From: RDXT01 sp033765305
GTDB lineage: Bacteria > Bacteroidota > Bacteroidia > J057
Reading direction: 5' to 3'
Length of the DNA stretch: 64,000 nucleotides
Assembly: GCA_033765305.1 (NCBI GenBank)
Contig: JANRID010000002.1
Span: 97,512 to 161,511, forward strand
Shown: in pieces, positions 54,070 through 62,700 of the stretch
Layout: the number at the start of each line of letters is the position of its first letter
Numbering within the stretch: position 1 is the stretch's first letter
The notes under the pieces: model-generated
Database searches by the model: none
What the model saw: only the letters and a program-made list of their open reading frames with translations
What the model was told of the DNA's origin: nothing
Position numbers and translations under genes: made by a program

Positions 54070-54513
54070 CTACCAGATCTTCCACCAGGGTTTGGGCGTG
54101 CGGGCGGTGCCGGGGCCTGCAGCGCTCCGCAGGAGCGCTTCCAGCTTCGCGAGGGCTTCCTGCCGGTCTGCCGGCTGCCGGTTGAGGTCCAGGCCGTACT
54201 GAACCCGGCCTTTGAGGTCCCCGTCGCGGATGCCGGCGATCCCAAACAGGGCCTCGCACGCATGGTAGCGGACGAGGTACGCATGCTGGAGGTCGCTGAC
54301 GATGGCAAACAGCGGCCAGATGGAGGCCGAGGTGCCTTTCGTTTCCAGCGCGCGCCAGATCTGGTAGTGGTCTTCGCCTTTCCAGAGATCGTACCGGCCC
54401 CAGCGCCTGGCGGCGATGAGGGCCAGCAGGGCGGTTTCATCGAGGCGCCGCAGCTCCGCGAAGGCATCGCCGGATTCGGCTTCGTACTGCTGCTGAAATG
54501 CTTCGTAGCTCAT
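54070..54513 (-). CDS. Small cytoplasmic protein of unknown function
   Basis: A 147-residue protein with no signal peptide. Mainly helical, with Trp/Arg-rich clusters (AARRWGRYDLWKG, HYQIWRALETKG) and a helix-loop-helix IVSDLQHAYLVRYHACEALFGIAG that recalls HEAT-like repeats. No family recognised. Normal GC and codon use. It starts 58 bases downstream of the T9SS pseudogene stop. Confidence 0.55.
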   Translation of the reverse strand: MSYEAFQQQYEAESGDAFAELRRLDETALLALIAARRWGRYDLWKGEDHYQIWRALETKGTSASIWPLFAIVSDLQHAYLVRYHACEALFGIAGIRDGDLKGRVQYGLDLNRQPADRQEALAKLEALLRSAAGPGTARTPKPWWKIW

Positions 54514-54570
54514 AGGCGGGCAAAGGCGGGGCTTGCGGATCCGGTCGTGCAGCCTGGCTGCGGAGTCTGG

Positions 54571-55701
54571 CTACGGCTTCAGCAGCCGCCCGCTGCACAC
54601 CAGCACCTGCTGCGGATCGCGCACGCACAGGAGATATATGCCCGCCGGAAGCCGGGACACATCCAGCCGCTCCGTGTGCCCGCTGCCTGCCTGCATGGGT
54701 TTCCCAAGCACCTCGCGCCCCAGCGCATCAAGCAGGGTGAGCTGGTAGGCGCCGGGTCTGAGGCCTTCGAAACGGGCACTGAACGCGCCGGAAGCCGGAT
54801 TGGGCGACAGGGTGAGGAGGGGCCTCGCCGGATGATCCGCCAGCCCGTTTGCCACGGCGGCGGGCGCTTTAAAGACCACTTGCATCGCAACACGCTGCGA
54901 ATTATCCAGGGTGACGACCGCAATGGGTTCTTTTTCAGTGCTGCTGTAAAAGTGATAGCTGACGATGGTGTCAACGCCCAGGGCGCCGACACCGGCCTGG
55001 AGAACGACATCCGTGACATCGAGCCAGCCGAGCGGGGGTACCTTGGCATCCATGCGCGACTCGCGGTAGAAGGTGCGCTTTTGGCGCAGCACTTCATAGG
55101 TGCCCGCAGGCGTGATGACGCTCCCCCAGGCATCCACCACATCGAGTCGGCTGATGGCAATGCGGTAGCGCAGGGAGTCGGGTGTAACTGACAGGGCCGC
55201 TAAAAAGGCGGGCGGGAAATCGCTGGCTGGAAAACCTTTCAGGATCCCGGTGGAGATTTGGTTAATGTCAAAAAAATTGACCGGCGCGCGGCCCTCTGCC
55301 AATGGCGGATTGTATGTAAACACGCTGGCAATGCCGATGCCATATGGGTCGGGGCCCCTGTACCCCAGCTGCTCCCATTAGCTGGCGGTGACATTGTAGT
55401 ACAGTTCCGTGCCGGGTGCAGATGCGGAGAAAATTTCTGCTCCGGGAAAGGATGTGGAATATTGCCCCGAGCTAGCTGCTTGATACACAAAATTTTGCGT
55501 CGAGGTGGCCTGCAGGCTGCTGAAGTCCCAGGTCTGGTTGCCGCCGGGCGGGGTCAGCGCCAGGATGCCCGTCGGGGCATGATCGGTGGCGAAGTGCAGC
55601 GTGTCGCCTGCTGCGGGAAAGGTGGCGCTGGTGACGGTGATCTGCGCGGCAAGCCCGGCAGGAATACAAAGCAGCAGCAGAATGGGCAGGAAGGGGTTCA
55701 T
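54571..55701 (-). pseudogene. T9SS-secreted protein gene interrupted by an in-frame stop
   Basis: The signal peptide starts at 55701 (MNPFLPILLLLCIPAG, cleavage near AAQ). The frame runs through a beta-rich domain (LTPPGGNQTWDFSSL; PGTELYYNVTAS) to a TAA at 55380-55378, then continues in the same frame as WEQLGYRGPDPYGIG and on to a full T9SS sorting domain (TLSPNPASGAFSARF to LLKP) at 54571. Without the stop it would be one protein of 376 residues, a usual size for this family. So the stop is a nonsense mutation or a sequencing error, not a gene boundary. Confidence 0.8.
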
Positions 55702-55909
55702 GCGGCAGGGGCTGAAGGAGCGTGCCTCCGCAAGATAGGGAATTCGGGGATACGCAGCGCTTGGGGGTGAGGCATGGAGGATGCGGGGACCGGCATGGGG
55801 CTCTGCCGGGCTGCTGTTGGGCGGCGGGGGTGCCGAAGGAGTCGGGGGGAAGAAAGCGGGAATTTGGGTGTGCGGTGGTGGCGGGCTTGGGGGAGTGGGC
55901 AATTCCAGA

Positions 55910-56476
55910 TCAGGAAAAATAGGGCCTTAGAAAGGTGATGAAGGGTTGCAGCCCTTCTGATTCGGGGTGAATCTCCCAGAGCCGGGTGCTTGTGCCCTGA
56001 AAACGGGGCCCCTTCATTTCTTCTTTTTTCAAATAGACCTGCTCATAGGCAAATACCATTTGGTGGGGATCAGTTTTATACCTTTCGTTCAGGCTTTTGA
56101 GGCAGGTCTGAAACTCATCCCAGCAACGGAAAAAATCTGGTAGCGAACCAATGCTGCGGAGCAGGGTCTCCACATTACCTGGCGATTGGTTGTCGGGGAA
56201 GAGGAAAATAGGGCATGAATGGCCGAGCTCGCTAAGCTGATACATCAGTTCCTCCTGTCGCTTAGTAGGTTGGTCGTCCGCGTCGAAAACGATGATGGGT
56301 TCGCCTCCGCTGGCTTTTACCTCATCTAATTTACGAGCTACGTCTTTGAGCTTTGTCCACCCTCCACAAATCCAGAAATCAGGTTTAGGATCTGCATCAG
56401 GAAAACAGGACTGGATCACAGCCTCCAACAGTGCTTTATCTGTAGTTCCCTCCACGAAAATCCAAACCTTCTTCAT
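55910..56476 (-). CDS. TOPRIM-fold protein (DUF3226-like), partner of adjacent ATPase
   Basis: A 188-residue protein. The TOPRIM signature is FVEGTTDKALLEAV (Glu9, residues 7-20) followed by IIVFDADDQ (DxD at 65-67), the acidic site used for metal-dependent DNA or RNA cleavage in OLD-type nucleases and related proteins. The fold resembles DUF3226/DUF4435. It begins inside the ATPase gene stop (ATGA overlap, 56473-56476), which makes a functional pair very likely. GC is a little lower than the core. Confidence 0.8.
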   Translation of the reverse strand: MKKVWIFVEGTTDKALLEAVIQSCFPDADPKPDFWICGGWTKLKDVARKLDEVKASGGEPIIVFDADDQPTKRQEELMYQLSELGHSCPIFLFPDNQSPGNVETLLRSIGSLPDFFRCWDEFQTCLKSLNERYKTDPHQMVFAYEQVYLKKEEMKGPRFQGTSTRLWEIHPESEGLQPFITFLRPYFS

Positions 56477-57486
56477 CGCAGTTCATTTTCATTGTCGATG
56501 GCTGATTCAAATTCAGGATAGGTATAGGTATAGGCTTTCACGCCGGATTGTACCCTCGCAAGGCGCAACACCCGGACTTCGTCCTGAAATTCGGGCATAT
56601 CCTCCTGGAGGGTATGTTTGAGGTGCTGAATGCACTCAAGGTTGTGGGTGGTGACAAAAAGCTGGGTTTCGTGGCGGCGCGCTGCGGTGAGGATGGTTTT
56701 CCAGAAAGGCCGCATGCGGGAATGGTGAAATCCGGTGTCGATTTCATCGATCATGAGGCGCTGCCCTTTCCATACCAGAATTTCCGACAAAATCCGGAAT
56801 AGCTTGATGGTGCCTTCGCCCATGAGCGGCAGGGGAATGCTGCTTTCGGTGTCTTTGAGGAAAAGGATAATGGTGGATGGTTGCATGATCTCGGAGGGCT
56901 CAAATGATTTAAGCTCCGGAATGAGGATACGCAGGTCTTCCAGCAACTGGTGTCTTAAAGAAACATTCTGTTGAATATGAATAGAATAATTGGAAACCAA
57001 ATCTGGGCCATAGCCCCGGTTTACAGGAATATACGGTAGCGCCACCGTGCTGACAGGTCCATTGTTATTCCGAATGACTGATTTAACTGCTTTCCCGTCA
57101 TTGATAAATTGCTGTTTACCAATCTTCCCTCCCGCGTACGTCAGCGAGTATACCGCCTCAGCTCGCACCTTATGGGTCATTCTGAAGAACATATCGACCC
57201 CTTCAGGCAGTTGGGCTTTAGCCCGGTTCACAAAAACATCCAGGAAAAACGAGCGAAGGTTCGTTACGCCTCTTACCTCCTGGAGAATGGTAATCAGCCG
57301 CTCCCTGAATGCATCCACTCCTGAACGAGCGTCGGCATGAAAATGCAGCGCTTCCAACAGGGAGGTTTTACCCACATTGTTATCCCCTACAATCAGGTTT
57401 ACCCAGCCCAGGTTCTTCACCTCCAGGTCGTCAAAGCCTTTGAAGTTCTTTACCTGAAAGGTGGTTAGGTGGTCGCCAATGGCCAT
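56473..57486 (-). CDS. ABC-type/AAA ATPase (OLD/RecF-like), first gene of ATPase-TOPRIM pair
   Basis: A 337-residue ATPase. It opens FQVKNFKGFDDLEVKNLG then Walker A LIVGDNNVGKTSLLEAL (34-42), the pattern of AAA_15/AAA_21 proteins such as OLD and AriA. Q-loop and signature are less clear (GEGTIKLFRILSEI may be the signature-like part); Walker B is LMIDEIDTGFHHS (about 243-252) and the switch His is in FVTTHNLECI. The TOPRIM gene follows with a four-base overlap. Together they resemble defence modules such as PARIS (AriA/AriB) or a split OLD nuclease. Start 57486. Confidence 0.83.
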   Translation of the reverse strand: MAIGDHLTTFQVKNFKGFDDLEVKNLGWVNLIVGDNNVGKTSLLEALHFHADARSGVDAFRERLITILQEVRGVTNLRSFFLDVFVNRAKAQLPEGVDMFFRMTHKVRAEAVYSLTYAGGKIGKQQFINDGKAVKSVIRNNNGPVSTVALPYIPVNRGYGPDLVSNYSIHIQQNVSLRHQLLEDLRILIPELKSFEPSEIMQPSTIILFLKDTESSIPLPLMGEGTIKLFRILSEILVWKGQRLMIDEIDTGFHHSRMRPFWKTILTAARRHETQLFVTTHNLECIQHLKHTLQEDMPEFQDEVRVLRLARVQSGVKAYTYTYPEFESAIDNENELR

Positions 57487-57699
57487 AGGGTGTTTTTTAC
57501 AAATCTAATCGCCATCAGGCATTTTACAAACCGTCCACCTCCCTGCCGGTAACCCCGGCGACCCGCCGCTGCATATCCAGCGGACCTGCCACCACCTTCC
57601 GGTCGAGGTCAGCACCGCAGAAACAGAGCCAGCCAGCCCCCCCAACCCCCAAAACCCCGGCAGATTGCCAGGGCCTGGTGGTGTTGCAACGGAAGGCGC

Positions 57700-59586
57700 T
57701 TACCGGATCATCAGGCGCTGATAGCCCCGCTTGCCGCCAGCCTGGGTCCGGATCAGGTACAGGCCGGGCGTCAGGCTGGGGAGCTCCCACTGCCCGCCGG
57801 AGGCCGCCAGGGACATCCGGGCCAGCTCGCGGCCCTGAAGGTCGCACACAGCAGCCTCGGCACTGGCCTCCGGCGTGGCAAGCCACCGGTACTGCACCAT
57901 GCCCGAGGCAGGATTGGGCGAAAAGACCAGCGCAGGCATTTCCTCCAGCTCCTCCTCCAGGCCCAGGGTATTGTACACCGCCTGCACCGCGGCGAAGGCA
58001 TCCAGCTTGCCGTAGCCCCAGACCGGATTGGGCACCGCGCCGGTAAATGCATCCTGGCGGGCGGTCTGATGCAGGAGGGTCCGGACCTGCTCCGTGGTCA
58101 GGGCGGGGTTGACCTGGAGCATGAGCGCAATAGCGCCTGTCAGGGTGGGCGCCGCGCCGCTGACAGCATTCTGGATGCCGTAGAGCCCGTTGCTGCCCTG
58201 AACCATGTTGAACCGGAAGCGCGAATAGTAGGTATTCGGGCTGTAGGCGCCGATGCTCAGCTCGCCCGGCACCGCAATATCCACCCCCAGGCGGCCGTCC
58301 AGCGTCGGGCCCGCGCTGCTGCCGATCCAGATATCGCCCCGTGCGCCCTGGCCGCCCCGCGCGCGGGCGACTCCGTCCAGGTCCACATAGGTGGTGTCGT
58401 ACACATAATCCGTCGGCACGATGATATGGAAGGACGACGCGAAGTCGTTGATGCTCGCGCCGGGGTACACTTGGGTGAGAAAGCGGTTGGGCGTGCCGTA
58501 GGTCGAAGGATTGAGCGAGGCAAAATAGCTTCCGTCGGCGATCTGCCCCCCGCGCAGCTGCACCACATACACGCCGGTGTCGCCGCTGAAGTCGATGAGG
58601 ATCTGCCGCTGTCCGTTATCGGAGCCGGGGAAATCCTGGTCGGCGCCCCGGTGGTAATAGTTAATCCCGGTCTGGGATGCCGTAGCCGAGGTGGCATTGT
58701 TGCCGGGGGCGGGCAGCGGGCCGTACAGGCTGCCGTCGGGCTTCTGGATGGTAACGCCCAGCCGGTCGCCGCCGCTGTACCAGACTTCGAGACGGAGGTT
58801 GCCGGCGGCGCCCTTGCGGATCTGGAGGAAGGAGGTATCGCCCTGCGCAATGGTGTCGGCAGCGCGGTTGGGGGCCCCGCCGTCGTCGCCGACGCCGCAG
58901 ACGAGCATGCGGCCCGGCGCGGCGAACTGCGCCATCGCCCGGCTGATCTCGCTGCTGCCATCGGTAGGGCCGCTGATGGAGCCCAGGTTCAGGAGCGCGA
59001 CGCAGGGCAGGCCCAGCTCCTGGCTTTTGTCCTTCACAAACTGCAGGGCCACCGGCAGGTAGGCCGGGTTGTAGAATCCGGCCTGGCCGTCGATGCCGCC
59101 GCCGGCAGGGAAGGCGTCGTGGTTGACCTTCACGGCAATGATCGTAGCGCCCGGCGCGGCGCCCCGGTACGGTGCGCCCGGCATGGCGCTGCCGTCGCCT
59201 GCGGCGATGCCAGTGCAGGCGGTGCCGTGGCCGAAGCGGTCCGTAGAGCCCAGCGGCGTGCCCGCATCCAGCGCCTGGTCGATCTGGGCGCGGGTGAAAA
59301 TGGTGCCGATGCCGTAGGGATTGCCCGGCGCATTGGCGCCGGCGGCGTTTAGCATGTCGTAGATATAGGCAATGCGGGTATTGCCCTGATCGTCGATGAA
59401 GTCGGGGTGGGTGTAATCAATACCCCGCTCGATCATGGCTACAATCACCCCGGTGCCGTCGAGGCTGTACTGCTGATAGACCTGGGCGAGGCGGGTTTCA
59501 GCGCGGAGGTTGTCGCCCTGGGTCTGGGCGGAAGCGGCCAGCGTCAAGGCTGCGCACAGGCCTGAGGTCAGAAGGAACCGGTTCAT
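57700..59586 (-). CDS. T9SS-secreted subtilisin-like (S8) protein with altered catalytic Asp
   Basis: A 628-residue protein: signal peptide ending ASAQ, S8 domain (about 25-540) and a type A T9SS sorting domain (about 555-628, FSPNPASGMVQY ... KRGYQRLMIR). Around the catalytic positions I see MIERGIDYTHPDF with Glu53 where the Asp normally is, GHGTACTGIAAG with His120, and VSGAAPTLTGAIAL with Ser476. The oxyanion Asn position reads GVGDDG (Asp234). So the triad is Glu/His/Ser. An insertion (about 240-400) carries a beta-sandwich-like segment. It may still cleave, or may be a scaffold or regulator. Likely secreted by T9SS. Confidence 0.88.
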   Translation of the reverse strand: MNRFLLTSGLCAALTLAASAQTQGDNLRAETRLAQVYQQYSLDGTGVIVAMIERGIDYTHPDFIDDQGNTRIAYIYDMLNAAGANAPGNPYGIGTIFTRAQIDQALDAGTPLGSTDRFGHGTACTGIAAGDGSAMPGAPYRGAAPGATIIAVKVNHDAFPAGGGIDGQAGFYNPAYLPVALQFVKDKSQELGLPCVALLNLGSISGPTDGSSEISRAMAQFAAPGRMLVCGVGDDGGAPNRAADTIAQGDTSFLQIRKGAAGNLRLEVWYSGGDRLGVTIQKPDGSLYGPLPAPGNNATSATASQTGINYYHRGADQDFPGSDNGQRQILIDFSGDTGVYVVQLRGGQIADGSYFASLNPSTYGTPNRFLTQVYPGASINDFASSFHIIVPTDYVYDTTYVDLDGVARARGGQGARGDIWIGSSAGPTLDGRLGVDIAVPGELSIGAYSPNTYYSRFRFNMVQGSNGLYGIQNAVSGAAPTLTGAIALMLQVNPALTTEQVRTLLHQTARQDAFTGAVPNPVWGYGKLDAFAAVQAVYNTLGLEEELEEMPALVFSPNPASGMVQYRWLATPEASAEAAVCDLQGRELARMSLAASGGQWELPSLTPGLYLIRTQAGGKRGYQRLMIR

Positions 59587-59752
59587 AAGGAATGCAGGTA
59601 GAAGATACAGCCCGTCAAGTTACGTGCTGCCGGGATGCGGCGTATCGCGAAAAATCGGGATATGCGGTCTGCCGCAAACAGGCCTGGGGCTCCGGGCGGC
59701 ACCATCACGCCGGACACCGCCCACCCCAGGCTGCCAGATTCGTCCGTCCTGT

Positions 59753-62700
59753 TTAGGATTTTTGGAGCACGAGCTTGAGAATCACAGGCTTGGAAGCTGC
59801 TGCCGTGCCGAGGCGCAGGAGGTAGAGGCCGGGCGTGTACGTGCTCAGGTCGAATGGCCATTCGCTGCCGTCCCAGTCGCTGCGGGTGTCGGTGTGCATG
59901 ACGCGGCCTGCCGGGTCGGTGATTTCAAACCAGGCATCGCCCTGCGGGAGGCGGGCCGTGAGGCGGAAGCGGCCTGTGCCCGGATTGGGGAAAAGGGCGT
60001 AGTCGGCGTCGGGGCGGGTGCCGCTGCCGAGGGTGACGGTAGCCTCGGCCTGGGCAGGTTTGACTTCGCGGTTGGACACGCTGTCCTGCGCCACAATGTA
60101 GAAGGCGTAGGTGCTGCCCGGCGTGCCGGTGAATTGTGCGGTCTGTTCATAGGTGCTCACCAGCGGGAGCCACACCCCCGCATTCTCCGAAACAAACACC
60201 TGGTAGCGGGCCATCCCCGAACCTGCATCGGTGCCCTGAAATTCCAGCGAGATGACGCTGTCTTCGGCTGCCGCCGAGATGGAGGATACCGGAGCCTGGA
60301 TGTCGACCACATTCCGCCAGGTGTTGGTGAACAGCGAAGTGTTTTCGTCGAAGATAATCTCTGCACGGTTCAGGGTGACGGTGCCTTCCGGCAGATCGGA
60401 CCGCAACCGCACCGAATAGCTAACGGTGCCCTCCCCCTGCGGGGCGATGGTATTGGGCGGCAGAAATCCTCCCAGCGGATCTTCGGTCAGATCGCCGCTG
60501 AGTGTATCCAGCGTGATAAAACGCCACGTGATCACGCCCGTGAGGGTGTCCAGTTTTCCAGCGACCAGTACTTCGTACGGCAGGCGGGGCCGCAGATCGA
60601 AGATGGATGTAAATTCCTTGCGGTGCTGCGGAAGCGGATACGTTTCAGCCGCGAGGCTCACATCCTCGAACGCGAAGCTGCGCAGATCGAACCAGGCCGG
60701 ATTCAGGGTGTCATATACCGTGACCAGCTGAGCCGGCGCCGATGCGGTCGCGAGATTTTCAAAGGCCACGGTAAAATACTGGAGCTGATCCAGTTTTACA
60801 TAGCCTCGCACGCCGTCCGGGCCATAGATCGCGTTGGGGTCCATCGAAGTCACGGCACGGGGCGTTTTGTCTTTGGGGTCTTTCTGCTCCAGATCCTGGC
60901 CCAGCTCCTTGATCAGGTCATCCAGCTGCTTCTGAAGTTCAGGGCAGTTTTTAGCAAGTTCCTGGAGGCGGCCTAGCTTGTCCTTCAAGGTGTTGAGGTT
61001 TTTGCCGGTTTTGTACGCGTCTTTAATCGCCTCCCGGATATTGTTCAGGTCGTTGAGGTTTTCTATGGCAAACTCCACGGAGGCCAGGCTGGCATCGGGA
61101 TTATTGGCAAGCCAGCGGTTCAGCTCCTCCGTCTGGCCCATCAGCAGCTTGTCGGCGCCTTTCTCCACCAGCTTGTCGGTGGCCACATCCAGAAGTTCTT
61201 TGGCAATCTGGGCGTTTCCCGCGCTGACCTGCTGGTCGAATTTGGCAGGCAGGCCCTGGGAGATGGTTTCATTCGTCCCGTCGGCCACCAGGCTGATGGC
61301 AGCCAGCGACTCTCCGAGGTTGGCGAGGTGCGTTGTGCTTGCCTTGGTGGCTTTCGTCAGCCAGCCAATAGGCGTGTTGGCCAGTTTGGTTTCGCCCACA
61401 GCCATATCCAGCAGGTCTGCAAATTCTACAGCTGCATTCGGGACTGCGTCCATCCAGCTCCCGGACGCACCGGATCCGTACAGGTTAGGGCCATACGTAA
61501 ACGTGATCAGCCGGGGGGTGCCTGTGGTGGCAGTCCTGATAATCAGCGGGATTTCGTATGTGGACTGAGCGGAAATCCGGGGAATCTGGATCAGCTGCAT
61601 ATAGCCGTCGTACGGCTGCCCCTGAAACGAATCAATCGACGTGTACACATTGAGGCTGTCGTAGAGCCAGGCAATATCCGCATAGTCCAGGTTCCATATT
61701 TCTCCGTCGCCGACGGCGATCTGGTAGCTGCCGCTGGAAGGCGGGCGGAACCATTCTGTGTCAAAGGTGAGTTTCACATTTTTAGGCCAGAGCAGGGCGG
61801 TCACCACGCCGTTGGCCATGACATTGCCTGTGTTGCTCACCACCAGCGTAAACCGGGTATCGCGGTTGATGCGCCAGACGGATGGCCCGACTACCTCGGA
61901 CTTGCAGAATGGGTATCTCAGGTCCGTCACGCGGAAACCGCCGGGATACAGCACCGGGTCCTGGCCCGGAACCGTAATCTCCAGATCATACAAGCCTTCG
62001 TCGGCAAAGTGCAGGTCGAAGAAGCAGCTCAGCTGATTGCTGCTGGGATTGGCGATGAGCCGCACCGGCCGCATTTCCATGCCATTGCGCCGCAGCACCA
62101 CTTGCGTAGTCGTGTCCAGACCGCCCCCGTAAATCTCCATGATTGCATCTCCGCCCGCGCCGGCAGAGTCCGGGGTGTAGTATTCCAGCCCTTTGACTAC
62201 CACCCAGGTACTGGCCGTATCCCGGGTCCCGCACACCTGATTGAAACCGATCAGCGAGACCTCGTAATTCGCCGGTGTCGTATACAGCACCGTCGGAAAC
62301 TGCGCAGTGCTGGTCGTGCCGTTGTCAAAATTCCAGATAAACGAGCTGGTCCGGAGCAGCTTGGGAACAAAGGTTACCTCATTGCCGGTACGGAATGTTT
62401 CGAAGCTTACCTCCGGCTCTGCGGGCTCATCCACAAAGCTCATCTCATACGTAAAACACCCCGACGGCCCGGCCACGCGCAGGAACAGGCTGTCGGCGGG
62501 CAGGCAGGACATCGTAAACTCCTCCTCCCAGCTTCCGGGCACGCGGTTGGAGTAGGATTTGGTGAAAATGTTGGCCGATGTTGATACGCGGCCCACGTAG
62601 ATCGCCATATCGGCCCCGGCGCTGTTGCTGGTGTTGGTCGCTTTGAGGCGCACGCGCACGCTGCCCCTCAGCGGCTGCACGAAGGTATAGTAGTCGTTGT

